A stretch of 64,000 nt of DNA, from NCBI GenBank assembly GCA_017882285.1, contig JADGPS010000001.1, positions 62,001-126,000 on the forward strand. The letters run 5' to 3'. The notes below the pieces were generated by a model. It did no database searches. It worked only from the letters and a program-made list of their open reading frames with translations, and was not told the DNA's origin. This DNA comes from Paludibacter sp. (GTDB lineage Bacteria > Bacteroidota > Bacteroidia > Bacteroidales > Paludibacteraceae). The position numbers and the translations under genes are program-made. Positions 36,324 through 45,712 of the stretch are shown in pieces; positions within the stretch are counted from its first letter, which is position 1; the number at the start of each line of letters is the position of its first letter.

Positions 36324-37822
36324 CTAAGTGCTTTATTCAACATGTAATAAACTTCATTATTACGAATGTCTTGTTTGAATTGACGAATATTGGTATCTTT
36401 ATCAATAATCAACATTTCAATGTCTGCGATTTCAGCAAGGTCTTCCATCATCTCTGAGGTGATTGAGAAAGAAAAACTTGAATGGTGAGTTCCACCTGCA
36501 GTAATCCAGGCACCGGCGCCTACTTCAAGGTTTGGTTGTGGAATCCATAAGGCACAAGCTACGGGTAATTTAGGCAATGCTTTTGGTTCAATTACTTTCA
36601 CTTCGTTTACTATCATGCGGAAACGGTTGCCCATATCAACGATAGTTGCAGCGATACCTTCACCTTTATGAGCCTGGAAAATCATGCGGGCACAAACACC
36701 TGCATCACCAATTCCCAGGAAGTGAACTTCGATACGTGGTTTTGATTCTGCTATCTCTGGGTTGATTTCCAACATGTGTGATTGAAGAATAGAACTTTTC
36801 GCACCGTCGAAATTCAACACATAATCTTCAAGGAAAGAACAACCACCGGGTAAACCTTTAGCCATAACCCACATGGTGCGAGTAAGAGCAGCAGTTTTCC
36901 AGTCGCCTTCAGCTCCGAAACCATAACCTTCGGCCATCAAACGTTGAGAAGCAAAACCCATCAATTGAGACATTCCTTCTAATTCGTTGAAACTGGTGGT
37001 AAAAGCAGTTGCGCCTTTATCTTCCAGAAAGCGACGTAACCCGATTTCCTGAGCAGCAGCCTGACGTACTGAAATATGTTTCTCAGCACCTTTTTTGCAA
37101 TCGTCGGCAAATTCGTAATTTTTTTCGTAGACAGCTATCAATGTATCAATTTCAACTTCGGTAACTGCTTCTACATAAGGAACAAGTTTCGCAATCGGTG
37201 CATTATCTACATGGTAACCCAAACGGATTTCAGCTTCCACTTTGTCTCCATCGGTAACAGCCACATTGTTCATGTTGTCACCGAAACGGATGATTAGCAT
37301 GTTTTGTGAATCTGCCCAACCGGCACAAACACGCATCCACGAAGAAATTTTCGCTTGAGTAGATTGATCTTTCCAGTAACCGACAACAATTTTGCGAGGT
37401 TTGCGTAAACGGCTGGTAATAAATCCAAATTCACGATCTCCATGAGCTGATTGATTCAAATTCATGAAATCCATGTCGATTTCGCTCCATGGAATTTGTT
37501 CGTTGAATTGAGTGTGAAGATGCAACAATGGTTTTTTATAATCCATCAAACCGTGAATCCACATTTTAGCAGGGGAGAAAGTGTGCATCCAGGTAATAAG
37601 ACCGAGACATTTGGTATCGCCGTTTGCTGCACGCATAATATCTGCAATTTCAGACGATGAGTTAGCAGTTCCTTTATAAACTACTTTTACAGGAAGGTTA
37701 CCCGATTGGTTCAACCCTTTTACCATTTCATTTGAGTGTGCGTCTACTTTTACGACCGCATCACCTCCGTACAGCAGCTGTGCTCCTGTTACGAACCATA
37801 CTTCTAAATCTTTGAATTCCAT
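36320..37822 (-). CDS. araA: L-arabinose isomerase
   Basis: This 500-residue Mn2+-dependent enzyme converts L-arabinose to L-ribulose. The four metal/catalytic positions are visible: Glu in FNELEGMSQ, Glu in FGAEGDWK, His in SHMLEINPE and His in GGTHHSSFS. N-terminal EVWFVTGAQLLYGGD is typical. Length matches the E. coli enzyme (500 aa). Second enzyme gene of the operon, 72 bases after araD and followed by an intergenic hairpin. Confidence 0.97.
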   Translation of the reverse strand: MEFKDLEVWFVTGAQLLYGGDAVVKVDAHSNEMVKGLNQSGNLPVKVVYKGTANSSSEIADIMRAANGDTKCLGLITWMHTFSPAKMWIHGLMDYKKPLLHLHTQFNEQIPWSEIDMDFMNLNQSAHGDREFGFITSRLRKPRKIVVGYWKDQSTQAKISSWMRVCAGWADSQNMLIIRFGDNMNNVAVTDGDKVEAEIRLGYHVDNAPIAKLVPYVEAVTEVEIDTLIAVYEKNYEFADDCKKGAEKHISVRQAAAQEIGLRRFLEDKGATAFTTSFNELEGMSQLMGFASQRLMAEGYGFGAEGDWKTAALTRTMWVMAKGLPGGCSFLEDYVLNFDGAKSSILQSHMLEINPEIAESKPRIEVHFLGIGDAGVCARMIFQAHKGEGIAATIVDMGNRFRMIVNEVKVIEPKALPKLPVACALWIPQPNLEVGAGAWITAGGTHHSSFSFSITSEMMEDLAEIADIEMLIIDKDTNIRQFKQDIRNNEVYYMLNKALR

Positions 37823-37894
37823 GATAGTTTGATTTTATTTGTTTTGTCTTTTAATTATTTGATATATGTTGAGAAATAAATCACTGTCAACTGT

Positions 37895-38578
37895 TTACTG
37901 ACCATAATATGCTCCCGGTCCGTGTTTGCGATAAAAATGTTTTTTAATCAGGTGTGGATTCATGGACAGATTTGGATTTACGCCGTAAGCGATATAGGCC
38001 ATTTTGCCAACTTGTTCCATTACTATTGCATTGTGTACTGCATCGTGAGCATTTTTACCCCATGAGAATGGACCGTGGTTTTTTACTAATACACCCGGAA
38101 TAAAGTCAGGATTCAATCCGTTGAATATTTCAACTACCACATTTCCTGTTTCCAGTTCGTACTCACCTTCAACTTCGGCTTGCGTCATGTCGCGCGTACA
38201 AGGAATGGCATCGCTGAAATAATCTGCATGCGTTGTTCCAATGTTTGGAATGTCACAACCGGCCTGAGCCCATGCTGTTGCGTAAGTAGAGTGGGTGTGA
38301 ACGACACCGCCAATGTTCGGGAATGCTTTGTAGAATACAAGGTGTGTAGCAGTGTCCGACGAAGGTTTAAGTTTGCCTTCAATCACTTTGCCGTCCAAGT
38401 CAACCACTACCATATCTTCGGCTTTCATGTCTTCGTACGAAACGCCCGAAGGTTTGATAACCACTAATCCGGTAGCTCGGTCAATAGCACTCACATTTCC
38501 CCAAGTGAAAATAACTAATCCGTGTTTCACCAGATCCAGATTGGCCTGAAATACTTCTTGTTTTAGTGCTTCTAACAT
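37895..38578 (-). CDS. araD: L-ribulose-5-phosphate 4-epimerase
   Basis: Using the ATG at 38576-38578 the protein has 227 residues, close to E. coli AraD (231). A longer frame opens at 38641 but would add an AT-rich, hydrophobic, non-conserved segment that overlaps the araR stop and contains a candidate operator. The class II aldolase-fold features are [20 protein letters not shown], Zn2+-binding [14 protein letters not shown] and [11 protein letters not shown]. It converts L-ribulose 5-phosphate to D-xylulose 5-phosphate, feeding the pentose phosphate pathway. It is the first enzyme gene after araR. Confidence 0.95.
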   Translation of the reverse strand: MLEALKQEVFQANLDLVKHGLVIFTWGNVSAIDRATGLVVIKPSGVSYEDMKAEDMVVVDLDGKVIEGKLKPSSDTATHLVFYKAFPNIGGVVHTHSTYATAWAQAGCDIPNIGTTHADYFSDAIPCTRDMTQAEVEGEYELETGNVVVEIFNGLNPDFIPGVLVKNHGPFSWGKNAHDAVHNAIVMEQVGKMAYIAYGVNPNLSMNPHLIKKHFYRKHGPGAYYGQ

Positions 38579-38608
38579 AATTATTTCTATAAAATTATTA
38601 ATAAGGGT

Positions 38609-38624
38609 AATAAGTACACTTATT
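38609..38624. promoter_or_regulatory. Candidate operator between araR and araD
   Basis: AATAAGT-AC-ACTTATT is a 7-2-7 inverted repeat in the 59-base gap before araD. It shares the ACACTT half with the repeat upstream of araR but has a different spacing, so assignment to AraR is tentative. Confidence 0.4.
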
Positions 38625-38637
38625 GAATTAAAAAAAA

Positions 38638-39327
38638 TCAAATCGAAAAATGGAGTCCTTGTTGTATTAACTGATCGTATTTATCTTTTATGAATCTGTA
38701 ATAATAAGCTCCTTTTCGGGAATTGCTTTTATCTTTTTCATCCAGTTTTTCAAGGATATCCATTGCCAGAATTTTTTTTCTAAAATTTCGTTTGTCAATA
38801 TCTTCCTGATAAATTGACTCGTATAAACTTTGTAAAGTTGGTAAAGTAAACTGTTCCTGCAGCAAATTAAAACCTATCGGCTTAACCGCAGCCCGGCGTT
38901 GCAATAAATTCAGAGTATTCTTTACCATCAGTGAATGGTCGAAAATAAGTTCTGGAAGTTGCGTAATTTTCACCCAGCGAGCATCATATTTTTCGGCTAG
39001 CGAAGTATCAAACTTCTCAATATCAACAAGTGCATAATAAGCGATGGAGATTACGCGTTCCAAATCACGATTTATCTCACCAAAAGCACCAACCTGCTCC
39101 ATGTAAATATCTTCAATGCCTGTATATTCGTCTACTACCCTTTTGGCTGCTTCATTAATGCTTTCGAATTTATTCACGAAACCACCCATTAACGACCAAC
39201 CACCCTGCATTGGTTCAAACGGTCGCTTTGCTATAAGTATATGCAATTCGTTTTCTCTGAACCCCATTATTATACAGTCAACAGCAACGTAATGCTTGTC
39301 TTTATTTTGATAAAATGCTGCAGTCAT
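38638..39327 (-). CDS. araR: Nudix-family transcriptional regulator, AraR-like
   Basis: The 229 residues form a Nudix domain (about 1-145) followed by a winged-helix DNA-binding domain (about 150-229, [20 protein letters not shown] and RKGAYYYRF). The Nudix box reads GGFVNKFES and [11 protein letters not shown]: the REUxEE catalytic core is altered (RE to RV, EE to EY), so hydrolysis is unlikely and the domain probably binds a ligand. This is the architecture of the Bacteroidetes AraR regulators, which respond to L-arabinose. Position directly upstream of araD-araA-araB on the same strand supports the assignment. Confidence 0.88.
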   Translation of the reverse strand: MTAAFYQNKDKHYVAVDCIIMGFRENELHILIAKRPFEPMQGGWSLMGGFVNKFESINEAAKRVVDEYTGIEDIYMEQVGAFGEINRDLERVISIAYYALVDIEKFDTSLAEKYDARWVKITQLPELIFDHSLMVKNTLNLLQRRAAVKPIGFNLLQEQFTLPTLQSLYESIYQEDIDKRNFRKKILAMDILEKLDEKDKSNSRKGAYYYRFIKDKYDQLIQQGLHFSI

Positions 39328-39682
39328 TCGAATTAGGGGGAAATAAATATAAATAATGTATTGATTACTTGATATTTAATATGATTTAAATTGCTCTTAA
39401 ATTACAAGTGTAAATTAAACACTTGTTTTTTGAATATGATTCATTATATATTATGTTTTACAACACATTTTATAAAGAGAAATAGTGTATCCAATATAAA
39501 AGTCATATCTTAACACAATTCAGTAATTGGGAAAATTTAAATATTAAATTCTTTGGCTTTTCAATACTTTCTTCCAATTCAGAGACTTAAAGTTTTATTA
39601 AACGGATATGTTGAACGACTTGCTTACTTGCTCAGTTGCCAGATTGAAAATTGACCGCAATTCAACTTTATGAGGTAGGGTT
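39328..39682. other. Intergenic region upstream of araR
   Basis: There are 355 bases without a supported gene. The notable content is the inverted repeat at 39404-39426 about 80 bases before the araR start. The part next to the diacylglycerol-kinase-like gene shows nothing distinct. Confidence 0.6.
39404..39426. promoter_or_regulatory. Candidate AraR operator/promoter upstream of araR
   Basis: ACAAGTGT and ACACTTGT form a perfect 8-7-8 inverted repeat. The left half read on the minus strand gives TACACTTG, one mismatch from the -7 box TAnnTTTG, so a bound regulator would block the likely promoter. Autoregulation of araR is inferred. Confidence 0.5.
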
Positions 39683-40618
39683 TTATGGAATAATCATCTG
39701 AATTGCGTTCGGAATAATACTGATTTTGAACGGAGAAAATCCGTTTACAATAATCCCATCTGCTTCCAGCAAAGCGGCTTTGTTGCATTGAACCAGTAGA
39801 CTTTGAGTTTGGAATGATTCTATTACCGGATGTTCCAACAATTTTCCATTAAAAATCCGAAGCAAAGCAGTAATAATGTCCCAGATAGTGGGTTTTTTAG
39901 CCATCATCACATCCATCAATCCATCGTAGGGTACAGCATTCGGATTTTGTTTCATGCCGCCACCGCTATAACAACCGTTGGCCACATTCATGGTAAACAT
40001 TCCATTGGTGATATTTCTTTCATCCGAAAAGATCCTTACTTTATGGGCTTTGTAGGTGAAAACAGCTCCGAGCAAGGCCAAAGTATAAAGAAAGGAGTGA
40101 CTTCCTAAAACAGCTTTCAACCTGTGAGTGAGATTCACGACGGCTGCGTCAAGTCCTAGACCAATTGAATTAATAAAGAAATGAGATTCTTTAATGCCTT
40201 CCATATCATATTCCACTTTGCCAATATCAATCGACTGCGTTTTTCCTTTAAAAAATACGTCGATTGATTTGTTATAATCACGTGTTAATCCCCAAAACCG
40301 ACCCCAGTCGTTGCCCGTTCCGCGTGGAATTAATGCAATTTTCAACGAACTTGTGTTTTCGATATTCGCACTGAAAATGCCGTTTATCACTTCACTCATG
40401 GTGCCATCCCCACCCAAAATCATTATGTTTTTATAGTTTTTATCAACAAAATATCGTGCAATCTTCGATGCATGACCGGCAAATCGTGTTATCCTGTAAT
40501 CAAATTCAATTCCGGCATGTTTTAAAGCCAGAAAAAGATATTTTCGTTGTTGTCGGAATTTCTTTTTTCCTGATTTAGGGTTAATTATGATGGCCCAATG
40601 TTGCGGTGTGATGTCCAT
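39683..40618 (-). CDS. Diacylglycerol kinase-family lipid kinase
   Basis: This 311-residue protein has the DAGK catalytic-domain signature: IINPKSGKKK at residue 12, the ATP-loop GGDGTMSEVINGIF near 79, and PRGTGNDWGRFWG near 107. The C-terminal half contains the NGCYSGGGMKQNPNAVPYDG segment of the YegS/DgkB group. Such kinases phosphorylate diacylglycerol or related lipids (sphingoid bases are plausible in Bacteroidota). The substrate cannot be read. It is monocistronic and follows aroC after a repeat-rich gap. Confidence 0.9.
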   Translation of the reverse strand: MDITPQHWAIIINPKSGKKKFRQQRKYLFLALKHAGIEFDYRITRFAGHASKIARYFVDKNYKNIMILGGDGTMSEVINGIFSANIENTSSLKIALIPRGTGNDWGRFWGLTRDYNKSIDVFFKGKTQSIDIGKVEYDMEGIKESHFFINSIGLGLDAAVVNLTHRLKAVLGSHSFLYTLALLGAVFTYKAHKVRIFSDERNITNGMFTMNVANGCYSGGGMKQNPNAVPYDGLMDVMMAKKPTIWDIITALLRIFNGKLLEHPVIESFQTQSLLVQCNKAALLEADGIIVNGFSPFKISIIPNAIQMIIP

Positions 40619-40631
40619 AAATTTACTCCGT

Positions 40632-40820
40632 GTTATTTGCTCCTTTTAGTCGCGTTATTCATCGTTATTTGTTCGCTTCGCTCACGTTATTTACTTTGAT
40701 ACATTTGCCTCTCAGGCTTTATTTTGCTTTACGATATATTTTCAAATGTGTTAATCAATTTTTAAAAATAACAATTAATAACGCAAAGTAAATAACAACT
40801 AATAACGCGAAGCAAATAAC
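40632..40820. repeat. Dispersed repeat arranged as an inverted cluster between aroC and the lipid-kinase gene
   Basis: The left arm holds GTTATTTGC...CGCGTTATT (40632-40659), the unit TATTTGTTCGCTTCGCTCAC (40666-40685) and GTTATTTACTTTG (40686-40698). The right arm holds their complements: AATAACGCAAAGTAAATAAC (40777-40796) and AATAACGCGAAGCAAATAAC (40801-40820). The same unit occurs twice near 26.2 kb. Confidence 0.75.
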
Positions 40821-40829
40821 TATAAATAA

Positions 40830-41894
40830 CTAATTTTTCGTTAGATACAAATCCATCAACGTCAATGCAGCCATTGCTTCTACAATAGGCACAGCACGCG
40901 GTAAAACACAAGGATCATGTCGGCCACGAGCTTCCAGTTCCACTTCGTTGATATGAATATCAAGTGTATTCTGTTTTTTCGAAATAGTAGCTACCGGTTT
41001 GAATAAAACCCGAAAATATATATCTTGTCCGTTGCTGATTCCGCCCTGAATTCCACCAGAATTATTTGTTTTGGTCGTTACTTTGTCGCCAACTTTTACA
41101 AACGGGTCATTCATTTGCGATCCTTTCATGTTTACACCTTCAAATCCACGACCGTAATCGAAGCCATGAGTAGCGTTAATGCTCAACATGGCTTGTGCCA
41201 GTCGAGCTTGCAGTTTATCAAAAATCGGTTCACCCAATCCAACCTGAACGCCTTTAATAACACAGGAAATAATGCCACCTATAGAATCGCCTTCTTCTTT
41301 TAGTTGTTTGATATATTCAATCATTTTCTCAGCGGTTTCAGTTTCCGGACAGCGAACCACATTACTTTCGATTAATGACAAATCAGCTGTTTCAAAAGTT
41401 TGCTTCATGGCAATGTGACCAACCTGTGAAGTGAAAGCGGTAATTTCAATTCCTTGTTTTTTTAATGCCAATTTTGCAATAGCTCCGGCGACAACGCGCG
41501 AAGCAGTCTCTCGCGCAGAACTTCTGCCTCCGCCACGATAATCACGTATTCCATATTTTTGTTGATACGTAAAATCGGCATGCGAGGGTCGATACACTTC
41601 TTTCAAATGGTCGTAATCTGAACTGTATTGATTTTCATTCCAGATAACAAAAGCAATCGGTGTTCCCGTAGTTTTTCCTTCGAAAATCCCCGACAGAAAT
41701 TCTACTTTATCACCTTCTTTACGCGGTGTGGAAATGGCTGATTGCCCTGGACGACGACGATTTAACTCCTTTTGGATAAATTCTTCATCAATTTCAATTC
41801 CGGATGGACAACCATCAACAATTCCACCAATACCTTTTCCGTGGGATTCGCCAAATGAGGTGAATGTAAATAACTTTCCAAGTGTGTTCGACAT
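40830..41894 (-). CDS. aroC: Chorismate synthase
   Basis: This 354-residue FMN-dependent enzyme converts EPSP to chorismate, the last shared step of aromatic amino acid synthesis. The three family signatures are present: [18 protein letters not shown] at the start, [20 protein letters not shown] in the middle, and [19 protein letters not shown] at the end. Length is normal. No other shikimate gene is near. An AT-rich gap of about 200 bases separates it from slyD. Confidence 0.97.
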   Translation of the reverse strand: MSNTLGKLFTFTSFGESHGKGIGGIVDGCPSGIEIDEEFIQKELNRRRPGQSAISTPRKEGDKVEFLSGIFEGKTTGTPIAFVIWNENQYSSDYDHLKEVYRPSHADFTYQQKYGIRDYRGGGRSSARETASRVVAGAIAKLALKKQGIEITAFTSQVGHIAMKQTFETADLSLIESNVVRCPETETAEKMIEYIKQLKEEGDSIGGIISCVIKGVQVGLGEPIFDKLQARLAQAMLSINATHGFDYGRGFEGVNMKGSQMNDPFVKVGDKVTTKTNNSGGIQGGISNGQDIYFRVLFKPVATISKKQNTLDIHINEVELEARGRHDPCVLPRAVPIVEAMAALTLMDLYLTKN

Positions 41895-42019
41895 AATATT
41901 TTGAAATGAATTATAAGTTTAGTTAGGAAAGTTCAGAATATAATCTTCAGTATAAAGTACAAAGTTATTCAAAAATTTTAAATACTGATTACTTTTTTGG
42001 AAAGGATTTATATCAAACT

Positions 42020-42064
42020 AAAAAAACAATGGATATTAAACGGTACGAAACCCCTTAATATCCA
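42020..42064 (-). terminator. Terminator of slyD
   Basis: TGGATATTAA and TTAATATCCA form a 10-bp stem. On the minus strand it is followed by TTGTTTTTTT. Confidence 0.75.
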
Positions 42065-42092
42065 CTATTTAAATTGTTGATTATTAATTAAA

Positions 42093-42704
42093 TTAGTTAC
42101 AGCCGCAACTGCTTCCGCAACTGCCAGCTTTTTCTTCTTTATCGTCGCATCCACAACTTCCATTATTGCAACTGCCATCGTCGCATCCACCTTCTCCACA
42201 ACCATTACAACCACCGCCCATAAGTGCAGCTAATTCTTTTTCGGTAGCTTCGCGAACTTCAAGAACAGAACCTTTGAAGTGTAGATTTTCACCTGCTAAT
42301 GGGTGGTTTAAATCAACTTTAACATGATTGTCGGTAATTGTTACAACCTGAGCATTGATACGGTTTCCTTCGCTATCCATTAACGGAACTACATTGCCTT
42401 CGAAAATCATTTCTTCGTCAAGTTTACCATCAATTTCAAAAATAGTACGATCTAGATCTAAAACGCTTTCGTCATCATAAAGACCGTAAGCATCTTCAGT
42501 ATTAATTATGAAATCAAATTTGTCACCGGCCTGCATCCCAAACAAGTTTTCTTCAAATTTGGGAAGCATCATGCCTACACCGTAAATAAAACTCATTGGT
42601 TCATGAACAGTGGCTTTTTCCATCAATTCTAATTCTCCTTTTGTTTCGCCATCTACATACAATTCGTATTCTGCCGAAACTGCTTTGTTTGCTGTAATTT
42701 TCAT
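42093..42704 (-). CDS. slyD: SlyD-like FKBP peptidyl-prolyl isomerase with Cys-rich tail
   Basis: The 203 residues form an FKBP domain with an inserted chaperone flap (IF) domain: GVGMMLPKFEENLFGMQAGD, then EDAYGLYDDE, and NHPLAGENLHFKGSVLEVRE closing the fold at about 160. The last 40 residues are an Asp/Gly/Cys-rich tail with nine Cys (GGGCNGCGEGGCDDGSC, later SCGSSCGCN) and no His, whereas the E. coli SlyD tail is His-rich. The tail should bind metal. The protein catalyses proline isomerisation and may deliver Ni or Zn ions to partners. Confidence 0.9.
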   Translation of the reverse strand: MKITANKAVSAEYELYVDGETKGELELMEKATVHEPMSFIYGVGMMLPKFEENLFGMQAGDKFDFIINTEDAYGLYDDESVLDLDRTIFEIDGKLDEEMIFEGNVVPLMDSEGNRINAQVVTITDNHVKVDLNHPLAGENLHFKGSVLEVREATEKELAALMGGGCNGCGEGGCDDGSCNNGSCGCDDKEEKAGSCGSSCGCN

Positions 42705-42809
42705 TTTTTATTTATTTGGTTTAAAATTATTATTGCATGTTTATATTAATCAGTCTATAATTGTTTTTCAAATGAAATTGTTCATTGTAAAATGTTAAAT
42801 GAAATAGAT

Positions 42810-45524
42810 TTAATACCAGGTAACGTTCGTTGTGCCATAACCGCTTTGTTTGTCGTATTTCAAATCCTTAAGCATACTGGAGTTCACCCCGATACGAAAT
42901 GTGTACGATTTAAATAGTCCGAAAGGAACTATACTTCCCGACATGGTCCAACAATGCAAGTTTCTGGTAACGTTTACATTGGTGTAAGTAAATTGATTTG
43001 CTTTAAAATCATAGGAAGTGCTTGCAGAAATATTCCAATTTTTTGTTAATGAAATATGACCCGAAACACTTAAATTATGAGTAAAGCCCATTTTGTATTC
43101 CCGCCTTACTGTGTCTGGTATATTAGTACTCCCATAATTTATCGAATAATTAACACTTATATCCCATGGAATTGTAACTTTCTGATATCCATCTGCATCA
43201 TTACTGGTTTTTTGATCTTTATTCAGATCATCCTTGCTGGGCAAATTGGTTGAATTTGAATTGTCTTTTGATGTATTTTTTTGATCTGGATTGGTATTGC
43301 TTTTTGCAGATGATTTTTTCTTAAAGGTATCATTGTTAAATGTATAGCTATACGATGTACTCGTTCCCATGAAAAGTGGAAAGCCACCATGTTCCCAACG
43401 CAATTTATTAATCCTGACCAGAGATTTTCGATCGCTGCTTAAAGTATTCATGTAAGGATCAAAAGAGCCGTTTAAACTCAAGGTATAATTTTTACCTAAT
43501 TTTATACGAAGATTTGTACTGAAAACAGACCATTGCATAGAGTCTACTGCCATATTATAGGAACCATTTACGGCAAAATTATCAATTAAACTGATTATAT
43601 TGAATGGTTTTGTACCCGTTGTGTCTTTATCGTTTCGTACTTTCATTTCAACATTATTACTTAATGAAAAATTAATATTCCCTTGTTTTACCTTATTGGG
43701 AAAGTCGTTTAAGTAATGAGAGTATTGAACCTCTTCATCATGATAAACTAAAGGATTAGTTTTATCCACAATCGATTGTGTGTAAGTTCCATAAAATCCC
43801 CACATCGAATCTCCAAAATTTGGCATATAGCTGAATCCGACAGTTGGTGTTAAAACGTGGCGAATTCGATCAATTTTATCACCGAAAATGGATCGTATAG
43901 GTATAAAGAATCCGTAAAGTTTGGTGGATGCCGACACACCCATATTAAAATCGTAAACCCGGTTGAACCCTGAAACTGTATCTGTTTTTTCTTTTTGTCT
44001 TGTATTGTCCCAGGTCTTATTTACCGATTGGAGATACCAACGTTCAGAGTAATTAATTGTTGGAGAAATATTTATGTATTTAAATAAATCGAAAGTTGCA
44101 CTAATTGGAATGTTATGTTTCATGCTGTTTCTCCAATCACGCGCAAAAGACGAAGTCAATAATTTATTTTCTTTGGTATCAATACTATTTTCTAATGTCC
44201 CTGAGTATGACATGGAGATTTTTTCGTACCATCGCTCTTTCCCAACTGCATTTTTTCGTTTAAAAGGAAAAATTCTGCTCATTGAAATATTGATGTTTGG
44301 AAGTGTCAAGCTAATGGTCGAATCTTTTGTACGTTGGTTAATCAGCATACTTCCCGAAATGTTGAACGGACTGTCCGGAAAACGTTGTGTAAATGAGACA
44401 CTTGAACTTTTAGTGTTTTCTGAGTTTAAATTCGGGTTATAATAACTGTCAATATTACTACGGTTGTATCCACTTGTTGAAAAATTAACGCTCGACGAAA
44501 AATTGAAAAACGGATTTGCTTTAGTGTCTTGTGAATGCGACCACCTGATACTCATATTGGTGGATTTGCTATAGTCGGGCAAATCTTTTTCACCTATCAC
44601 ATCTTCTCGGTAACTAACACTAAGATTCCCTCTATATTTATAGCGTTTGAGGTATGTGGAAGTGGCTGTAACAGCCCAAGTTCCTTTGGTGTAAACGTCA
44701 CCGCGCAATTCCAATTCGGCGTAATCATTTATTGCAAAATAATAACCGCCATTCGTTAACCCAAAACCACGAGTCAGTTCATCCTGAAAAGTTGGCATTA
44801 AAATTCCAGAAGAATATTTATCGGTAAATGGGAAGAATCCAAATGGAACGGCAATTGGCAATGGAACATCTTCGATGACAAGATAAGCAGGTCCTGTAAC
44901 AATATAACTTCCAGGTTTCACCTTAGCTCTTGTCAAATCAAGGTAAAAATCGGGATGTTCATGATTATCGCAAGTAGTATATTTTCCACCGGTCATACAA
45001 AGGATATCATTGCTTGTTTTTTTCGTTTTGTCACTGATTACATAACCTTCACCCTGCTTGGTTAGACCTTGACGAATATATCCTTTTTTTGTTTTTAAAT
45101 TGTAGGTAAGTTCTTTGGAATTATATTCTGTTTTATTTTCAGAAAAAACAGGTTCTCCGATTTTTTTGCCTAAGCTGTCGATTTTACCTTTGGCAAAAAC
45201 CGTGCTGCTATCCATTTTTATGCGAACAAATTCAGCTTTTAAATTGATATTCTTATACTTAATGTCAGATTTTCCGTAAAGGATACCCGTTCCATTACCC
45301 AAAAAAACGACTGAATCCTGAGCACTGTAAACTATTTCGGCATCAATTAGATTTGAATTTTTCGTAGCAGAAGCTACAATTGAATCATTTTTTTGCAATA
45401 AAGTATCTTTTTTTGAAGATGTACCTTTAGATTGGCTGAACCCACAAAAAGGTAAAGCGAACCATAAAAATAAAGGCAAGAACAAAAATGCTTTGCTGAA
45501 ATATAATCGGTTACAGATTTGCAT
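42810..45524 (-). CDS. lptD: LPS assembly protein LptD (OstA family)
   Basis: This 904-residue protein has a signal peptide (about 1-30, ending near GFSQ), then an OstA/LptA-like jellyroll domain (about 60-200: AEIVYSAQDSVVFLGNGTG, TKKGYIRQGLTKQGEGY). It ends in a large beta-barrel with Ser/Thr-rich strands, including VPLPIAVPFGFFPFTDKYSSG. A low-complexity Ser/Asn/Lys/Asp-rich loop occurs at about residues 735-780. LptD inserts lipopolysaccharide in the outer leaflet of the outer membrane. It is divergently arranged to an amidase gene. Confidence 0.9.
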   Translation of the reverse strand: MQICNRLYFSKAFLFLPLFLWFALPFCGFSQSKGTSSKKDTLLQKNDSIVASATKNSNLIDAEIVYSAQDSVVFLGNGTGILYGKSDIKYKNINLKAEFVRIKMDSSTVFAKGKIDSLGKKIGEPVFSENKTEYNSKELTYNLKTKKGYIRQGLTKQGEGYVISDKTKKTSNDILCMTGGKYTTCDNHEHPDFYLDLTRAKVKPGSYIVTGPAYLVIEDVPLPIAVPFGFFPFTDKYSSGILMPTFQDELTRGFGLTNGGYYFAINDYAELELRGDVYTKGTWAVTATSTYLKRYKYRGNLSVSYREDVIGEKDLPDYSKSTNMSIRWSHSQDTKANPFFNFSSSVNFSTSGYNRSNIDSYYNPNLNSENTKSSSVSFTQRFPDSPFNISGSMLINQRTKDSTISLTLPNINISMSRIFPFKRKNAVGKERWYEKISMSYSGTLENSIDTKENKLLTSSFARDWRNSMKHNIPISATFDLFKYINISPTINYSERWYLQSVNKTWDNTRQKEKTDTVSGFNRVYDFNMGVSASTKLYGFFIPIRSIFGDKIDRIRHVLTPTVGFSYMPNFGDSMWGFYGTYTQSIVDKTNPLVYHDEEVQYSHYLNDFPNKVKQGNINFSLSNNVEMKVRNDKDTTGTKPFNIISLIDNFAVNGSYNMAVDSMQWSVFSTNLRIKLGKNYTLSLNGSFDPYMNTLSSDRKSLVRINKLRWEHGGFPLFMGTSTSYSYTFNNDTFKKKSSAKSNTNPDQKNTSKDNSNSTNLPSKDDLNKDQKTSNDADGYQKVTIPWDISVNYSINYGSTNIPDTVRREYKMGFTHNLSVSGHISLTKNWNISASTSYDFKANQFTYTNVNVTRNLHCWTMSGSIVPFGLFKSYTFRIGVNSSMLKDLKYDKQSGYGTTNVTWY

Positions 45525-45556
45525 CCGTTTGGTTTCTGGATTTCTAAATTAGGATG

Positions 45557-45564
45557 CAAATTTA
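45557..45564 (-). promoter_or_regulatory. -7 promoter element of lptD
   Basis: On the minus strand this reads TAAATTTG, 33 bases before the lptD ATG. Confidence 0.55.
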
Positions 45565-45660
45565 ATGAAAAAAAGGTAGTCTCATTTAGTTATATCTTTT
45601 TTTTATGAATAATTTGAAAATTTACTCCATTCTTTCGCATTAGAAATTAGATAAAAACAT

Positions 45661-45668
45661 TACTTTTG
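45661..45668 (+). promoter_or_regulatory. -7 promoter element of the amidase-mlaD pair
   Basis: TACTTTTG matches TAnnTTTG, 45 bases before the amidase ATG, divergent to the lptD promoter. Confidence 0.6.
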
Positions 45669-45712
45669 CACAAATAAAACAAACCGATTCCTTTTCTTTC
45701 AATGGAATTTAT

